A stretch of DNA of 64,000 bases. Origin: Streptomyces cavernicola. Its GTDB lineage: Bacteria; Actinomycetota; Actinomycetes; Streptomycetales; Streptomycetaceae. Where the stretch lies: NCBI RefSeq assembly GCF_029968035.1, contig NZ_JASCIQ010000004.1, positions 222,179-286,178 on the forward strand, given 5' to 3'. The notes under the pieces are model-generated. The model was not told the DNA's origin and searched no databases. It worked only from the letters and a program-made list of their open reading frames with translations. Positions within the stretch are counted from its first letter, which is position 1. Each line of letters opens with the position of its first letter. Made by a program: the position numbers and the translations under genes. Positions 45,367 through 53,936 of the stretch are shown here, piece after piece.

Positions 45367-46689
45367 CTCCTTGCGATCTGCCCTCAGCCGGTACAGGACC
45401 TCGCCGGCCTGAGGGACGACCAAGGTGTCCGGATCGGCCTGGTACGCCGCGATGTCCACCGAGCCGGGGTCGAGGTAGTCGAGGTTCGCCGCCCGTACGA
45501 CCTCCTCCGGAATGCCGGTCGCGAGCGTGACGGTGACGCGCAGACGCTCACCGTCCACCTCGTCGTACGTGCCGGCGCCGCGCAGATGAGTGGAGTGGGC
45601 CAGCACGCCCCAGTGCAGATCCTTGAAGCGGTCCCACTGCTTGGTGAAGTAGTCGCGGCAGTGGTAACCGATCTCGGCGATCTCCGGGTGCATCTCGGAG
45701 ATGGTGGTGACGTGCGGGGCGTAGAGGATGACCTCGCCGCCGTCGGCGACCACCGGCTCCAGCTTGTAGAAGCCCTTGGCGGCGGTCCAGATGTCCTCGT
45801 ACTTGTCCGGCATGATCGACAGCACCCGCTCGACGGGGGCGTCGAGGTAGCGCACGTGGGTCTCGGCGGAGACGTCCGCCGCTGCGGCCCAGGCGGCCTC
45901 GGGCGTGCCGAAGGAGGCGGAGTGCAGCGCGCCGGAACCGGACTGCGCGACGACGCAGAGCGCGATACGGCGGCCCGGGATGAGCGCCGCGGCCTCGTTG
46001 ATCAGGGCGCGAACGGGGGTGATGCCGCGGGTGCCGATGATGCCGGCGCTGGTGATGAGGGCGCCGAGCCAGTGCGAGAGGTCGATGATGTCGGCGCCCG
46101 CGACGCCGGGGAAGAAGTACTTGTTGCCGCCGGAGAAGCCGACGACCTCGTGCGGGAAGACCGGGCCGAGGACGAGGGTGGTGTCATGCTCGACGACGGC
46201 GCGGTTCAGGCGGACGTCGACGGCGTGGTGCAGCAGTCCGCCGGAGAGTTCGCCGATCCGGTCGGCGGAGATGGTGCCGAGCGAGGCGAAGGTCTCCGGG
46301 TCCCACCACTCGTGGTTCAGAACGGTCATGCCCGGGTACCGGGCCGCCAGTTCCCCTTCGGGGTAGCCGAGGTGCTTGGCCAACTGGGTCTCGTCCATGG
46401 CCGCATGGGTGCCCAGCGCGATCAGCACGGTCAGCCGGCTCACCCGCCCGGCGAGCGCGCCGTGCACGGCGGACAGCAGCAGCGGCAGCGGGCAGCTGCG
46501 CGTGGCGTCCGGCACGACCACGCAGACGCTCTGCCCGTCCAGGCCGGCGCGGGAGAGCTGCTCGGTGACGAACTCGGTCACCTGGGCATCGGTGAGGACC
46601 GTGTCCGGCCCTCCGACATGGGCGGCCGGCGGAGCCTCCGGGGTGGTACGGGGGAGCTGTCCGGCCGTCGCGATCGCACTGTCATCCAT
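45361..46689 (-). CDS. LarA-family nickel-pincer hydroxyacid epimerase, probable D-mannonate/D-gluconate 2-epimerase
   Basis: 442-residue homologue of lactate racemase LarA (DUF2088 plus C-terminal domain). The residues that hold the nickel-pincer cofactor and act in catalysis are kept with the spacing of LarA: Asp61 and Arg64 (PDATRSCP), His95 (GTHA), His180 and Lys190 (PHEVVGFSGGNK; Lys is the cofactor tether), His206 (SHWLG) and Lys305 (WTAAKG). It is divergent from uxaC-uxuB-gntK with a perfect operator between. Since LarA homologues include racemases and sugar-acid 2-epimerases, and the operon lacks mannonate dehydratase but has gluconokinase, C2 epimerisation of mannonate to gluconate is the most economical role (inference). 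Confidence 0.88.
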   Translation of the reverse strand: MDDSAIATAGQLPRTTPEAPPAAHVGGPDTVLTDAQVTEFVTEQLSRAGLDGQSVCVVVPDATRSCPLPLLLSAVHGALAGRVSRLTVLIALGTHAAMDETQLAKHLGYPEGELAARYPGMTVLNHEWWDPETFASLGTISADRIGELSGGLLHHAVDVRLNRAVVEHDTTLVLGPVFPHEVVGFSGGNKYFFPGVAGADIIDLSHWLGALITSAGIIGTRGITPVRALINEAAALIPGRRIALCVVAQSGSGALHSASFGTPEAAWAAAADVSAETHVRYLDAPVERVLSIMPDKYEDIWTAAKGFYKLEPVVADGGEVILYAPHVTTISEMHPEIAEIGYHCRDYFTKQWDRFKDLHWGVLAHSTHLRGAGTYDEVDGERLRVTVTLATGIPEEVVRAANLDYLDPGSVDIAAYQADPDTLVVPQAGEVLYRLRADRKES

Positions 46690-46741
46690 GACCGCACGAT
46701 GGCGTTCCGGTAGCAGCTGCGCAAGGCAGCGGGACAACTTA

Positions 46742-46757
46742 TGGCAACCGATTGCCA
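46742..46757. promoter_or_regulatory. LacI-type operator between larA-like gene and uxaC
   Basis: Perfect 16-bp TGGCAACCGATTGCCA, symmetric apart from the centre, in the 99-bp divergent promoter region. One site can repress both directions. Confidence 0.85.
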
Positions 46758-46788
46758 AAGCCCTTCCGGCATGCCGAGACTCCTGGGT

Positions 46789-48210
46789 ATGCCGCGTTCC
46801 ACATCTCCTCTGCAGCCGCACCCCGACCGTCTCTTCCCTGCCGACCCGGGCGTGCGCGCCATTGCGCGGCGGTTGTACGAAGCCGTGCGCGAGCTGCCGA
46901 TCATCTCGCCGCACGGGCACGTCGATCCCCGGCTGCTGCTGACCGACGAGCCGTTCCGCGATCCGGCGAGCCTGCTCGTCACCCCGGACCACTACGTGAC
47001 CCGGATGCTGCACGCGAGCGGGGTACCGCTGGCCGAGCTGGGCGTGGGCCGAGGCCCGCTGCCGGAGCCGGAGGCCCGTGTGGCCTGGCGCCACCTGTGC
47101 GCCAACTGGGCCGCCTTCCGCGGCACTCCGGTCCGCTACTGGTTCGACGCCGAGCTGTCGGAGATCTTCGGCATCACCGAGCGGCCCGACGCCGGCAACG
47201 CCGACCGCCTGTACGACCAGATCGCCGAGCAGCTCACGCAGGACAAGTTCCGGCCGCGCGCGCTCTTCCAGCAGTTCGGCATCGAGGTGCTGGCCACCAC
47301 GGACGACCCGTGCGACGACCTGAGCGCACACCGTGCGCTGGCCGACGACCCCTCCTGGAGCGCCCGCGTCATCCCGACCTTCCGCCCGGACCGGTATCTG
47401 GAGCCGGCCCAGGCGGGCTGGCGGGACGCCGTCACCCGGCTCGGCGAGGTCTCCGGCGTGGACACCGGTACCTATGTGGGCTTTCTCTGCGCTCTGGAGG
47501 CACGCCGACGGCACTTCGTCGAGCACGGCGCCACCTCCGCCGACCACAGCCACCTCGATGTGCGCGCCGAGCCGCTGCCCGCCGACGAGGCCCAGCGGAT
47601 CTACGCGGCCGCGCTGGCCGGCACCGCGACCGCTGCCGAGGCCACGGCGTTCCGGCGCAACATGCTGTTCGAGATGGCACGGATGTCCACCGAGGACGGC
47701 CTTGTGATGACGCTCCACCCGGCGGTGCACCGCAACCATCACACGCCGACCTACGAACGTTTCGGGGCGGACACCGGCCACGACATCCCGGTCCAGGTGG
47801 AGTTCACGCAGGCCCTGCAGCCGATGCTCACCGCCTTCGGCACGCACCCGGGCTTCCGACTGGTGCTGTTCACCCTCGACGAGACGGTGTTCTCCCGCGA
47901 GATCGCACCTCTGGCCGGCTTCTACCCGTCGGTGTACGCGGGCGCCCCCTGGTGGTTCCTGGACGCGCCGGACGCGATCCGCAGGTACCGCAGGGCCGTC
48001 ACGGAGACCGCCGGGTTCTCCCGTACGTCCGGATTCATCGACGACACCCGCGCGTTCTGCTCGATCCCGGCCCGGCACGACATGTCACGCCGACTCGACA
48101 GCGGCGTGCTGGCAGAGCTCGTCGCCGAGCACCGCCTGGACGAGGACGAGGCGTTGGAGACCGCCGTCGCCCTCGTCGCCGACAATCCGCGAAAGGCCTT
48201 CAAGCTGTGA
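46789..48210 (+). CDS. uxaC: Uronate isomerase
   Basis: 473-residue amidohydrolase-fold isomerase converting D-glucuronate to D-fructuronate (and galacturonate to tagaturonate). Motifs: SPHGHVDP (metal His pair), TTDDPCDDL, GATSADHSHL, LHPAVHRNHH, GAPWWFLDAP and RHDMSRR. Starts at 46741 and 46771 are also in frame, but 46741 lies on the operator; 46789 is preferred, though no strong ribosome site is visible. The stop overlaps the uxuB start by 4 bp. Confidence 0.92.
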   Translation: MPRSTSPLQPHPDRLFPADPGVRAIARRLYEAVRELPIISPHGHVDPRLLLTDEPFRDPASLLVTPDHYVTRMLHASGVPLAELGVGRGPLPEPEARVAWRHLCANWAAFRGTPVRYWFDAELSEIFGITERPDAGNADRLYDQIAEQLTQDKFRPRALFQQFGIEVLATTDDPCDDLSAHRALADDPSWSARVIPTFRPDRYLEPAQAGWRDAVTRLGEVSGVDTGTYVGFLCALEARRRHFVEHGATSADHSHLDVRAEPLPADEAQRIYAAALAGTATAAEATAFRRNMLFEMARMSTEDGLVMTLHPAVHRNHHTPTYERFGADTGHDIPVQVEFTQALQPMLTAFGTHPGFRLVLFTLDETVFSREIAPLAGFYPSVYAGAPWWFLDAPDAIRRYRRAVTETAGFSRTSGFIDDTRAFCSIPARHDMSRRLDSGVLAELVAEHRLDEDEALETAVALVADNPRKAFKL

Positions 48211-49616
48211 GCGCCACCTCGTCCGTGGTCCGCCGCCTCTCCCGCGCGACGCACGACGGCCGGCCCACGGCCCCGGTCCGCGTTCTGCACATGGGTCTGG
48301 GCAATTTCTTCCGCGCACATCAGGCCTGGTACACCGACCGGGCGCCGGACAGCGCGGAGTGGGGCATCGCGGCCTTCACCGGCCGCCGCCCCCATGCCGC
48401 CCAGGCCCTCGGCGCACAGGACGGTCTCTACTCCCTGATCACTCGCGGACCGGACGGCGACCGCTTCGACGTTCCGGCGGCGCTGTCCGCCGTCCACCCG
48501 GGGGGCGACCACGCGGCATGGCTCGGCTACTGGCGGCAGGAAGCGCTCGCGGTAGTCACCCTGACCGTCACGGAAGCGGGTTACACCCGTGGCGCGGATG
48601 GCTCCCTGGCCGTCGACCGCGATGACGTACGTGCCGACATCCACGCACTGAGCGAGGACCCCGACGCACCCGTCCGCACCGCCGTCGGCAAGCTGGTGGC
48701 CGGTCTGGAGGCGCGCCGCGCCGCCGGGCTCGGCCCGGTCGCCCTGGTGCCCTGCGACAACCTGCCGGGCAACGGCGCGGTGCTGGAGCGGCTCGTGCGC
48801 GAGCTGGCGGAACGGACAGGCCGCCCCGAACCGGTCGAGGCCGCGGACAAGGGGGCCGCGTACGTCACCACCATGGTCGACCGCATCACCCCGGCCACGA
48901 GCGACGAGCATCGCGCCGCCGTGCTGGCCCACACCGGACTCGTGGACTCGTCCCCCGTGGTCACCGAACCGTTCAGCGAGTGGGTGATCAGCGGCGAATT
49001 CCCCGCCGGACGCCCCCGCTGGGAGGACTCCGGCGCGACGTTCACCGATGACGTGACGCCGTATGAGGAACGCAAGTTGTGGCTGCTCAACGGCGCCCAC
49101 TCGCTGCTGGCCTACGCGGCCACGCTGCGTGGCCACGAGACGGTCGCCGAGGCCGTCGCCGACCCTGTCTGCCACGAGTGGCTGGAGGAGTGGTGGAACG
49201 CGGCCTGTCTCCATCTCACGCTGCCGCAGGAGGAGTTGGACGCCTACCGGGCCGCGCTCCTTGAGCGGTTCGGCAACCCCCGGATCAGGCATGCGCTCGC
49301 ACAGATCGCCGCCGACGGTTCGCAGAAGCTGCCCGTCCGCATCCTCCCGGCGCTGCGCCGGGAGCGTGCGCGCGGTGCGCTTCCGCTGGGTGCGACGCGG
49401 GTGCTCGCCGCCTGGGTGTGCCACCTCCGGGGCTTGGGCGCACCGGTGCAGGACGCCGCCGGAGCTGCGCTGCCGCGGATCGACGGCTCGCTCCCCGACG
49501 CCGTGCGCGCCGTGCTCGGCCACCTCGATCCGGCACTCGCCGCCGACGTTCCCGTGGTGGAGGCAGTTCTGGCGCAGGCCGCCGAGCTGAGCGGTGAGGA
49601 GCTGACCGCGTCATGA
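48207..49616 (+). CDS. uxuB: Fructuronate reductase (mannitol dehydrogenase family)
   Basis: 469-residue NAD-dependent polyol dehydrogenase that reduces D-fructuronate to D-mannonate. Motifs: HMGLGNFFRAHQAWYTD (nucleotide site), VPCDNLPGNG, DRITPATSDEH and ERKLWLLNGAHSLLAY with the catalytic Lys/Asn region. GTG at 48207 overlaps the uxaC stop (GTGA) and the gene overlaps gntK by 4 bp (ATGA). Mannitol or tagaturonate could be substrates of relatives, but the tight coupling with UxaC supports fructuronate. Confidence 0.88.
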   Translation: MSATSSVVRRLSRATHDGRPTAPVRVLHMGLGNFFRAHQAWYTDRAPDSAEWGIAAFTGRRPHAAQALGAQDGLYSLITRGPDGDRFDVPAALSAVHPGGDHAAWLGYWRQEALAVVTLTVTEAGYTRGADGSLAVDRDDVRADIHALSEDPDAPVRTAVGKLVAGLEARRAAGLGPVALVPCDNLPGNGAVLERLVRELAERTGRPEPVEAADKGAAYVTTMVDRITPATSDEHRAAVLAHTGLVDSSPVVTEPFSEWVISGEFPAGRPRWEDSGATFTDDVTPYEERKLWLLNGAHSLLAYAATLRGHETVAEAVADPVCHEWLEEWWNAACLHLTLPQEELDAYRAALLERFGNPRIRHALAQIAADGSQKLPVRILPALRRERARGALPLGATRVLAAWVCHLRGLGAPVQDAAGAALPRIDGSLPDAVRAVLGHLDPALAADVPVVEAVLAQAAELSGEELTAS

Positions 49617-51142
49617 CGGCCTCCGCGCCGGACCGCTCCCCCGGCGAGGTCGTCATCGGGCTCGACGTGGGTACGACCGCGGTCAAGGCGGTGGCGTTCG
49701 GTGTGGGGTCCGCGTGGCGTCGTACCGCCGTCCGCGAGTACCCGCTGCTCACTCCGCGGCGCGGCCGGCAGGTGCAGGACCCGGACACGATCGCCGCCGC
49801 GGTCTTCTCCGCCCTCCGCGCGTGTGCCGAGCAGTGCGCCGGCTCGCGTCTCCTCGCCGTCTCCGTCAGCGCGGCGATGCACGGCCTGATCGGTCTGGAC
49901 GCCGGTCACAAGCCGCTCACCCCGCTGGTGACCTGGGCGGACGACCGTGCGCGCGGGGAGGCCGCGGAGCTGCGGGCCGCCGGACGCGCCGCCGCGCTGC
50001 ACCGTGCCACGGGCGCTCCGGTGCATCCGATGACACCGCTGACCAAGCTGATGTGGTTCCACCGGGCGGAGCCGGAGCTGTGTGCCGAGGTGCGCTGGTG
50101 GGTGGGGCTCAAGGACTACGTGCTGTGGCTCCTGACGGGCTCCTTGGTCACCGAGCTGTCCTCGGCGTCCGGCACCGGCCTTCTGGACCTCTCCACCCGG
50201 ACCTGGCATCCGGCGGCAGTGGACCTTGCGGGTGTCGCACCGGGGCAGTTGCCGGACGTCCTGCCGACCACGTCCCTGCTGCCGCTGTCCGCCGCGGCGG
50301 CCGGGGAGAGCGGCCTGCCGTCCGGCACCCCGGTGTGTGTGGGCGCCGCCGACGGGCCGCTGGGAAACCTCGGTTCGCAGGCGATGGAACCCGGCACCGT
50401 GGGCCTGTCCCTGGGCACCAGCGGCGCGGTCCGCGCCATCGTGCCCGAGCCGTTCGTCGCTCCGGGCGGCAGGCTGTTCTGCTACGCGCTCACCGACACC
50501 GCATGGGCAGTCGGCGGCGCGGTCAGCAACGGCAGCGTGGTGATGCGCTGGGCGGGCCGTACGTTCGGCGACGGATCCGGTGACGACGCGCTGTCCGACG
50601 AGGCCGTTCTCGCGCTCGCCGCGAGCGTGCCGGCCGGCTGCGACGGCCTGGTGATGCTGCCGTACCTCCTCGCGGAGCGGGCCCCGCTGTGGGACCCCGA
50701 TGTGCCCGGCGCTTACCTCGGAGTGCGGCACTCGCACACCCGCGGCCATTTCGTACGGGCCGCCATGGAGGGGGTGGCCCTGCAACTGTCCACCGTCGTC
50801 GACGAGTTGGATCGCATCGAGCCGGTCAAGGCCGTGCAGGTCACCGGCGGCGCGTTCCGCTCGCCGCTGTGGACTTCGGTGATCGCCGCCGTGCTCGACC
50901 GGCCTGTCCACCTGGTCGCCGACGCCGAGGGTTCGGCGCTGGGCGCCGCGGCGCTGGGTCTCCATGCGCTGGGCCGGGCCCCTCGCCTCGCAGACGCACC
51001 GGCGCTGCTTGGCGCTCCTGCGCCGGAGAACGGCGTTCCCGTCCCCGCCTCCCCGGCCGACACCGAGCTGTACCGCACCGTACGAGCCGCGATACCGCGA
51101 CTGCTCTCCTCCTACACGGCCGTCGCGGACCTGTTCGCATAG
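49613..51142 (+). CDS. gntK: FGGY-family gluconokinase
   Basis: 509-residue carbohydrate kinase phosphorylating D-gluconate to 6-phosphogluconate. The ATP site is IGLDVGTTAVKAV at residues about 14-26; catalytic Asp lies in VTWADDRARGEA; SAAMHGLIGLD, GLSLGTSGAVRAI and VTGGAFRSPLW are typical of FGGY gluconokinases. The ATG overlaps the uxuB stop by 4 bp. Xylulose kinase is the main alternative, but the downstream 6-phosphogluconate dehydrogenase fits gluconate. Confidence 0.87.
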   Translation: MTASAPDRSPGEVVIGLDVGTTAVKAVAFGVGSAWRRTAVREYPLLTPRRGRQVQDPDTIAAAVFSALRACAEQCAGSRLLAVSVSAAMHGLIGLDAGHKPLTPLVTWADDRARGEAAELRAAGRAAALHRATGAPVHPMTPLTKLMWFHRAEPELCAEVRWWVGLKDYVLWLLTGSLVTELSSASGTGLLDLSTRTWHPAAVDLAGVAPGQLPDVLPTTSLLPLSAAAAGESGLPSGTPVCVGAADGPLGNLGSQAMEPGTVGLSLGTSGAVRAIVPEPFVAPGGRLFCYALTDTAWAVGGAVSNGSVVMRWAGRTFGDGSGDDALSDEAVLALAASVPAGCDGLVMLPYLLAERAPLWDPDVPGAYLGVRHSHTRGHFVRAAMEGVALQLSTVVDELDRIEPVKAVQVTGGAFRSPLWTSVIAAVLDRPVHLVADAEGSALGAAALGLHALGRAPRLADAPALLGAPAPENGVPVPASPADTELYRTVRAAIPRLLSSYTAVADLFA

Positions 51143-51210
51143 CCGCCCGCCCCGGCCGTTCCGGCCTCCTGGGCGCGGCCCGGCCCGATCTCCTCCCGAT
51201 CTCCTCCCGA

Positions 51211-51222
51211 CCAATCGATTGG
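51211..51222. promoter_or_regulatory. Operator-like palindrome upstream of gnd
   Basis: CCAATCGATTGG, perfect 12-bp palindrome 11 bp before the start. Its core CAATCGATTG differs from the regulon core CAACCGATTG at one base. May be a weak regulon operator that gives gnd its own control. Confidence 0.45.
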
Positions 51223-51233
51223 ATGCAGTCACC

Positions 51234-52673
51234 ATGCCCACCCATGCTGATGTAGGCGTGATCGGCCTGGCCGTGATGGGCCGTAACCTGGCCCGCAACT
51301 TCGCCCGTCACGGCTGCGCGGTAGCGCTGTACAACCGTTCCGAAGCCAAGACGCGTGCCCTGGTCGACGAGTTCGGGCACGAGGGAACCTTCGTCCCCAC
51401 GGAGTCCCTGACCGCCTTCGTCACCGCCCTGGCGCGACCCCGCCGCCTGGTCATCATGGTCCAGGCCGGCGCGCCGACCGACACGGTGATCGAGCAGCTC
51501 ACACCGCTGCTCGAGCCGGGCGATGTGATCATCGACGGCGGCAACGCGCACTTCGCCGACACCCGCCGCCGCGAGGCGGCTCTGCGCGAGCGGGGCATCG
51601 AGTTCATCGGCGCCGGCATCTCCGGCGGCGAGGAGGGCGCGTTGAACGGCCCATCGATCATGCCGGGCGGTACGGCCGCCGCGTACGAGAAGGTCGCACC
51701 GCTGCTGACCGCCGTCAGCGCACACGTCGACGGCACACCGTGCTGCACGCACGTGGGACCGGACGGCTCGGGCCACTTCGTGAAGATGGTGCACAACGGC
51801 ATCGAGTACGCCGACATGCAGCTCATCGCTGAGGCGTACGACCTGCTGCGACGGGCCGGCGGTCAGGAGCCGGCCGCGCTCGCGGAGACCTTTCGCCGCT
51901 GGAACGGCGGCCGGCTCGCCTCCTACCTGATCGAGATCACCGCCGAGGTCCTCGGCCACACCGACGCCGACACGGGCGGGCCGCTGGTCGACGTGATCGC
52001 GGACCAGGCGGGCCAGAAGGGCACCGGCCGCTGGACCGTGCAGACCGCGCTCGACCTCGGCGTCCCGGTGTCCGGCATCGCCGAAGCGGTCTTCGCGCGC
52101 TCCCTCTCCGGCCACGCTCCGGTTCGAGCGGCAGCGCGGGCGCTGCCCGGCCCGACGCCGCAGGCACTCCCGCCCGAGGACGCCGCCCGGTTCACGGAGC
52201 AGGTGGAGCAGGCCCTGTACGCCTCGAAGGTCGTCTCGTACGCGCAGGGCTGGCACATGATCGCGGCCGCCGCGGAAGAACACGGCTGGGACATCGACCT
52301 CGGCCGGCTGGCGACGATCTGGCGCGGCGGCTGCATCATCCGCGCCGACTTCCTGAACCGCATTCGCGCCGCATACGCCGCGGACCCGCGTCTGCCGTCA
52401 CTGCTCGCCGACGAGGAATTCGCCAAGGAGCTGGGCGCCGCGCAAGACGCCTGGCGCGAGGTGATCGCCACCGCCGCCCGGCTCGGCATCCCCACCCCCG
52501 GCTTCTGCGCCGCGCTGGCTTACTACGACGCACTGCGCGGCGGCACCCTGCCGACAGCGTTGGTTCAGGCACAGCGGGACTATTTCGGAGCGCACACCTA
52601 CCGCCGCACGGACCGGGAAGGCAGCTTCCACACCCGGTGGGGCGCCGACCGCTCCGAAGAACGGATCGGGTGA
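51234..52673 (+). CDS. gnd: 6-Phosphogluconate dehydrogenase, decarboxylating
   Basis: 479-residue enzyme, full-length homodimeric type, oxidising 6-phosphogluconate to ribulose 5-phosphate and CO2. Motifs: GLAVMGRNLARN (Rossmann; 10 residues in), DGGNAHFADT, GAGISGGEEGALNGPSIMPG and FVKMVHNGIEYADMQ (catalytic Lys and the signature), ending KGTGRWTVQTAL. 91 bp behind gntK. Streptomyces also has a pentose-phosphate pathway enzyme, so this copy is a catabolic one that matches the gluconokinase product. Confidence 0.93.
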   Translation: MPTHADVGVIGLAVMGRNLARNFARHGCAVALYNRSEAKTRALVDEFGHEGTFVPTESLTAFVTALARPRRLVIMVQAGAPTDTVIEQLTPLLEPGDVIIDGGNAHFADTRRREAALRERGIEFIGAGISGGEEGALNGPSIMPGGTAAAYEKVAPLLTAVSAHVDGTPCCTHVGPDGSGHFVKMVHNGIEYADMQLIAEAYDLLRRAGGQEPAALAETFRRWNGGRLASYLIEITAEVLGHTDADTGGPLVDVIADQAGQKGTGRWTVQTALDLGVPVSGIAEAVFARSLSGHAPVRAAARALPGPTPQALPPEDAARFTEQVEQALYASKVVSYAQGWHMIAAAAEEHGWDIDLGRLATIWRGGCIIRADFLNRIRAAYAADPRLPSLLADEEFAKELGAAQDAWREVIATAARLGIPTPGFCAALAYYDALRGGTLPTALVQAQRDYFGAHTYRRTDREGSFHTRWGADRSEERIG

Positions 52674-52734
52674 CGCTCCGCGTTCCGCGTTCCGCATTCC
52701 AGGTGGGATTCCACCAGTGACCGGACGCATCCGG

Positions 52735-52768
52735 GTGCCCCGCAGACGTCCTGCGCCCTGCGGGGCAC
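52735..52768. terminator. Bidirectional terminator between gnd and idnD
   Basis: 11-bp perfect stem GTGCCCCGCAG with a 12-nt loop, in the 218-bp gap between convergent genes. The rest of the gap holds short CGTTCCG direct repeats and no gene. Confidence 0.75.
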
Positions 52769-52891
52769 GAACTCTCCGGCGGCCTGGCTGCTCGGCGGGA
52801 CCTGCACGCAGCGGATCAACTCGCCGAGGACGCCGTGGCCTTGGCCGGGAATCCGCTCGCAAGCGAAGGTCCCCTGTCGGCCACCGGGCGC

Positions 52892-53917
52892 TCAGGCCAG
52901 CCGGAGCATGACCTTGCTGGAGCCGGAGTCGCGGTCCGCGGCCACCGCGAACGCCTCCTGCGCGTCGTCGAGCGCGAAGCGGTGGGTCATCAGCGGAGAG
53001 ACGTCCACACCGGATTCCATGAGCGTGATCGCGTCAGTGATCTCGTCGACGAACCGGTAGGAACCGCGGTAGTCGATCTCCCTCGTCACGATGTTGCCCA
53101 GCTCGGCGGCGACTTCACCGGCGGGGAGGTTGCCGACCTGGACGAGCACGCCGCCACGGCGCACCGCGGAGATCACACCGCCGAGGGCCCGTGCGGCGCC
53201 GGAGGCCTCGATCGCCACCTCGACATCGGCGGGCAGCGGCTCTCCGCCGGCCAGGGAGATCAGGGCGTCCGCGCCCATGGCACGGGCGACCTGCAGTGCG
53301 TTCGCGGACGGGTCCGCCGCGTGGACCCGGCCGGCGCCCGCCGCCTTGGCGGCCGCGACGGCGAGTGCCCCGATGGGGCCGCAGCCGTTGACGAGGACCG
53401 TGCGCCCGGAGACGTCACCGGCACGTCGCACCGCGTGGATCGCCACCCCGAACGGCTCCGCGAGGGCTCCCTCCTTGGTGCTCACCCGGTCGGGCAGCGG
53501 CCGCAACTGCTCGGGGCGTACGGCCCGCAACGAGCTGAATCCGCCCGGCTCATGGGGCTGGAAGGCGGCGGACCCGAAGTAGCGCACCTCGGGCCACAGG
53601 TTGGTCCGGCCGGCGTTCTCCTCGGGCATGGTGTGGTCGCCGACCAGGGTCGCGGGGTGCACCGTCACGCGCTGCCCCACCTCCACCCCGCTGACCCGCG
53701 ATCCCACCTCGACGATGTGCCCGGCCACCTCGTGCCCGAGGATCAGCGGGTCCTTCAGCACGGCGGTGCCTGAGGTGCCGGTCTTCCAGTACGCCGTGTC
53801 GGAACCGCAGATGCCGCCCCACTCCATGGCGACGATCACCTGGTCCGGCCGGCACTCGGGGTCCGGTACGTCCTCGACCCGCAGGTCCTTCGCAGCGTGG
53901 ACCACGACAGCGCGCAT
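52892..53917 (-). CDS. idnD: L-Idonate 5-dehydrogenase (zinc MDR family)
   Basis: 341-residue medium-chain zinc dehydrogenase oxidising L-idonate to 5-keto-D-gluconate. Zinc and structural motifs: GGICGSDTAYW, GHEVAGHIVEVG and a shortened Cys-poor lobe (MPEENAGRTNLWPEVRYFGS); NAD site NGCGPIGALAVAAAKAAGA. The lack of the four structural-zinc Cys and the AAFQPHEPGGF stretch are typical of IdnD. Operon with the Nramp-like carrier, 19 bp apart. The 5-ketogluconate reductase (idnO) is not in the window. Confidence 0.82.
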   Translation of the reverse strand: MRAVVVHAAKDLRVEDVPDPECRPDQVIVAMEWGGICGSDTAYWKTGTSGTAVLKDPLILGHEVAGHIVEVGSRVSGVEVGQRVTVHPATLVGDHTMPEENAGRTNLWPEVRYFGSAAFQPHEPGGFSSLRAVRPEQLRPLPDRVSTKEGALAEPFGVAIHAVRRAGDVSGRTVLVNGCGPIGALAVAAAKAAGAGRVHAADPSANALQVARAMGADALISLAGGEPLPADVEVAIEASGAARALGGVISAVRRGGVLVQVGNLPAGEVAAELGNIVTREIDYRGSYRFVDEITDAITLMESGVDVSPLMTHRFALDDAQEAFAVAADRDSGSSKVMLRLA

Positions 53918-53936
53918 GTGGGTGTTCTCCTCTTGC

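Noticed and set aside
46690..48078. Upstream extension of the larA-like frame on the minus strand
   Set aside because: The extension lies inside uxaC in antisense; the family N-terminus and a divergent promoter point to ATG 46689.
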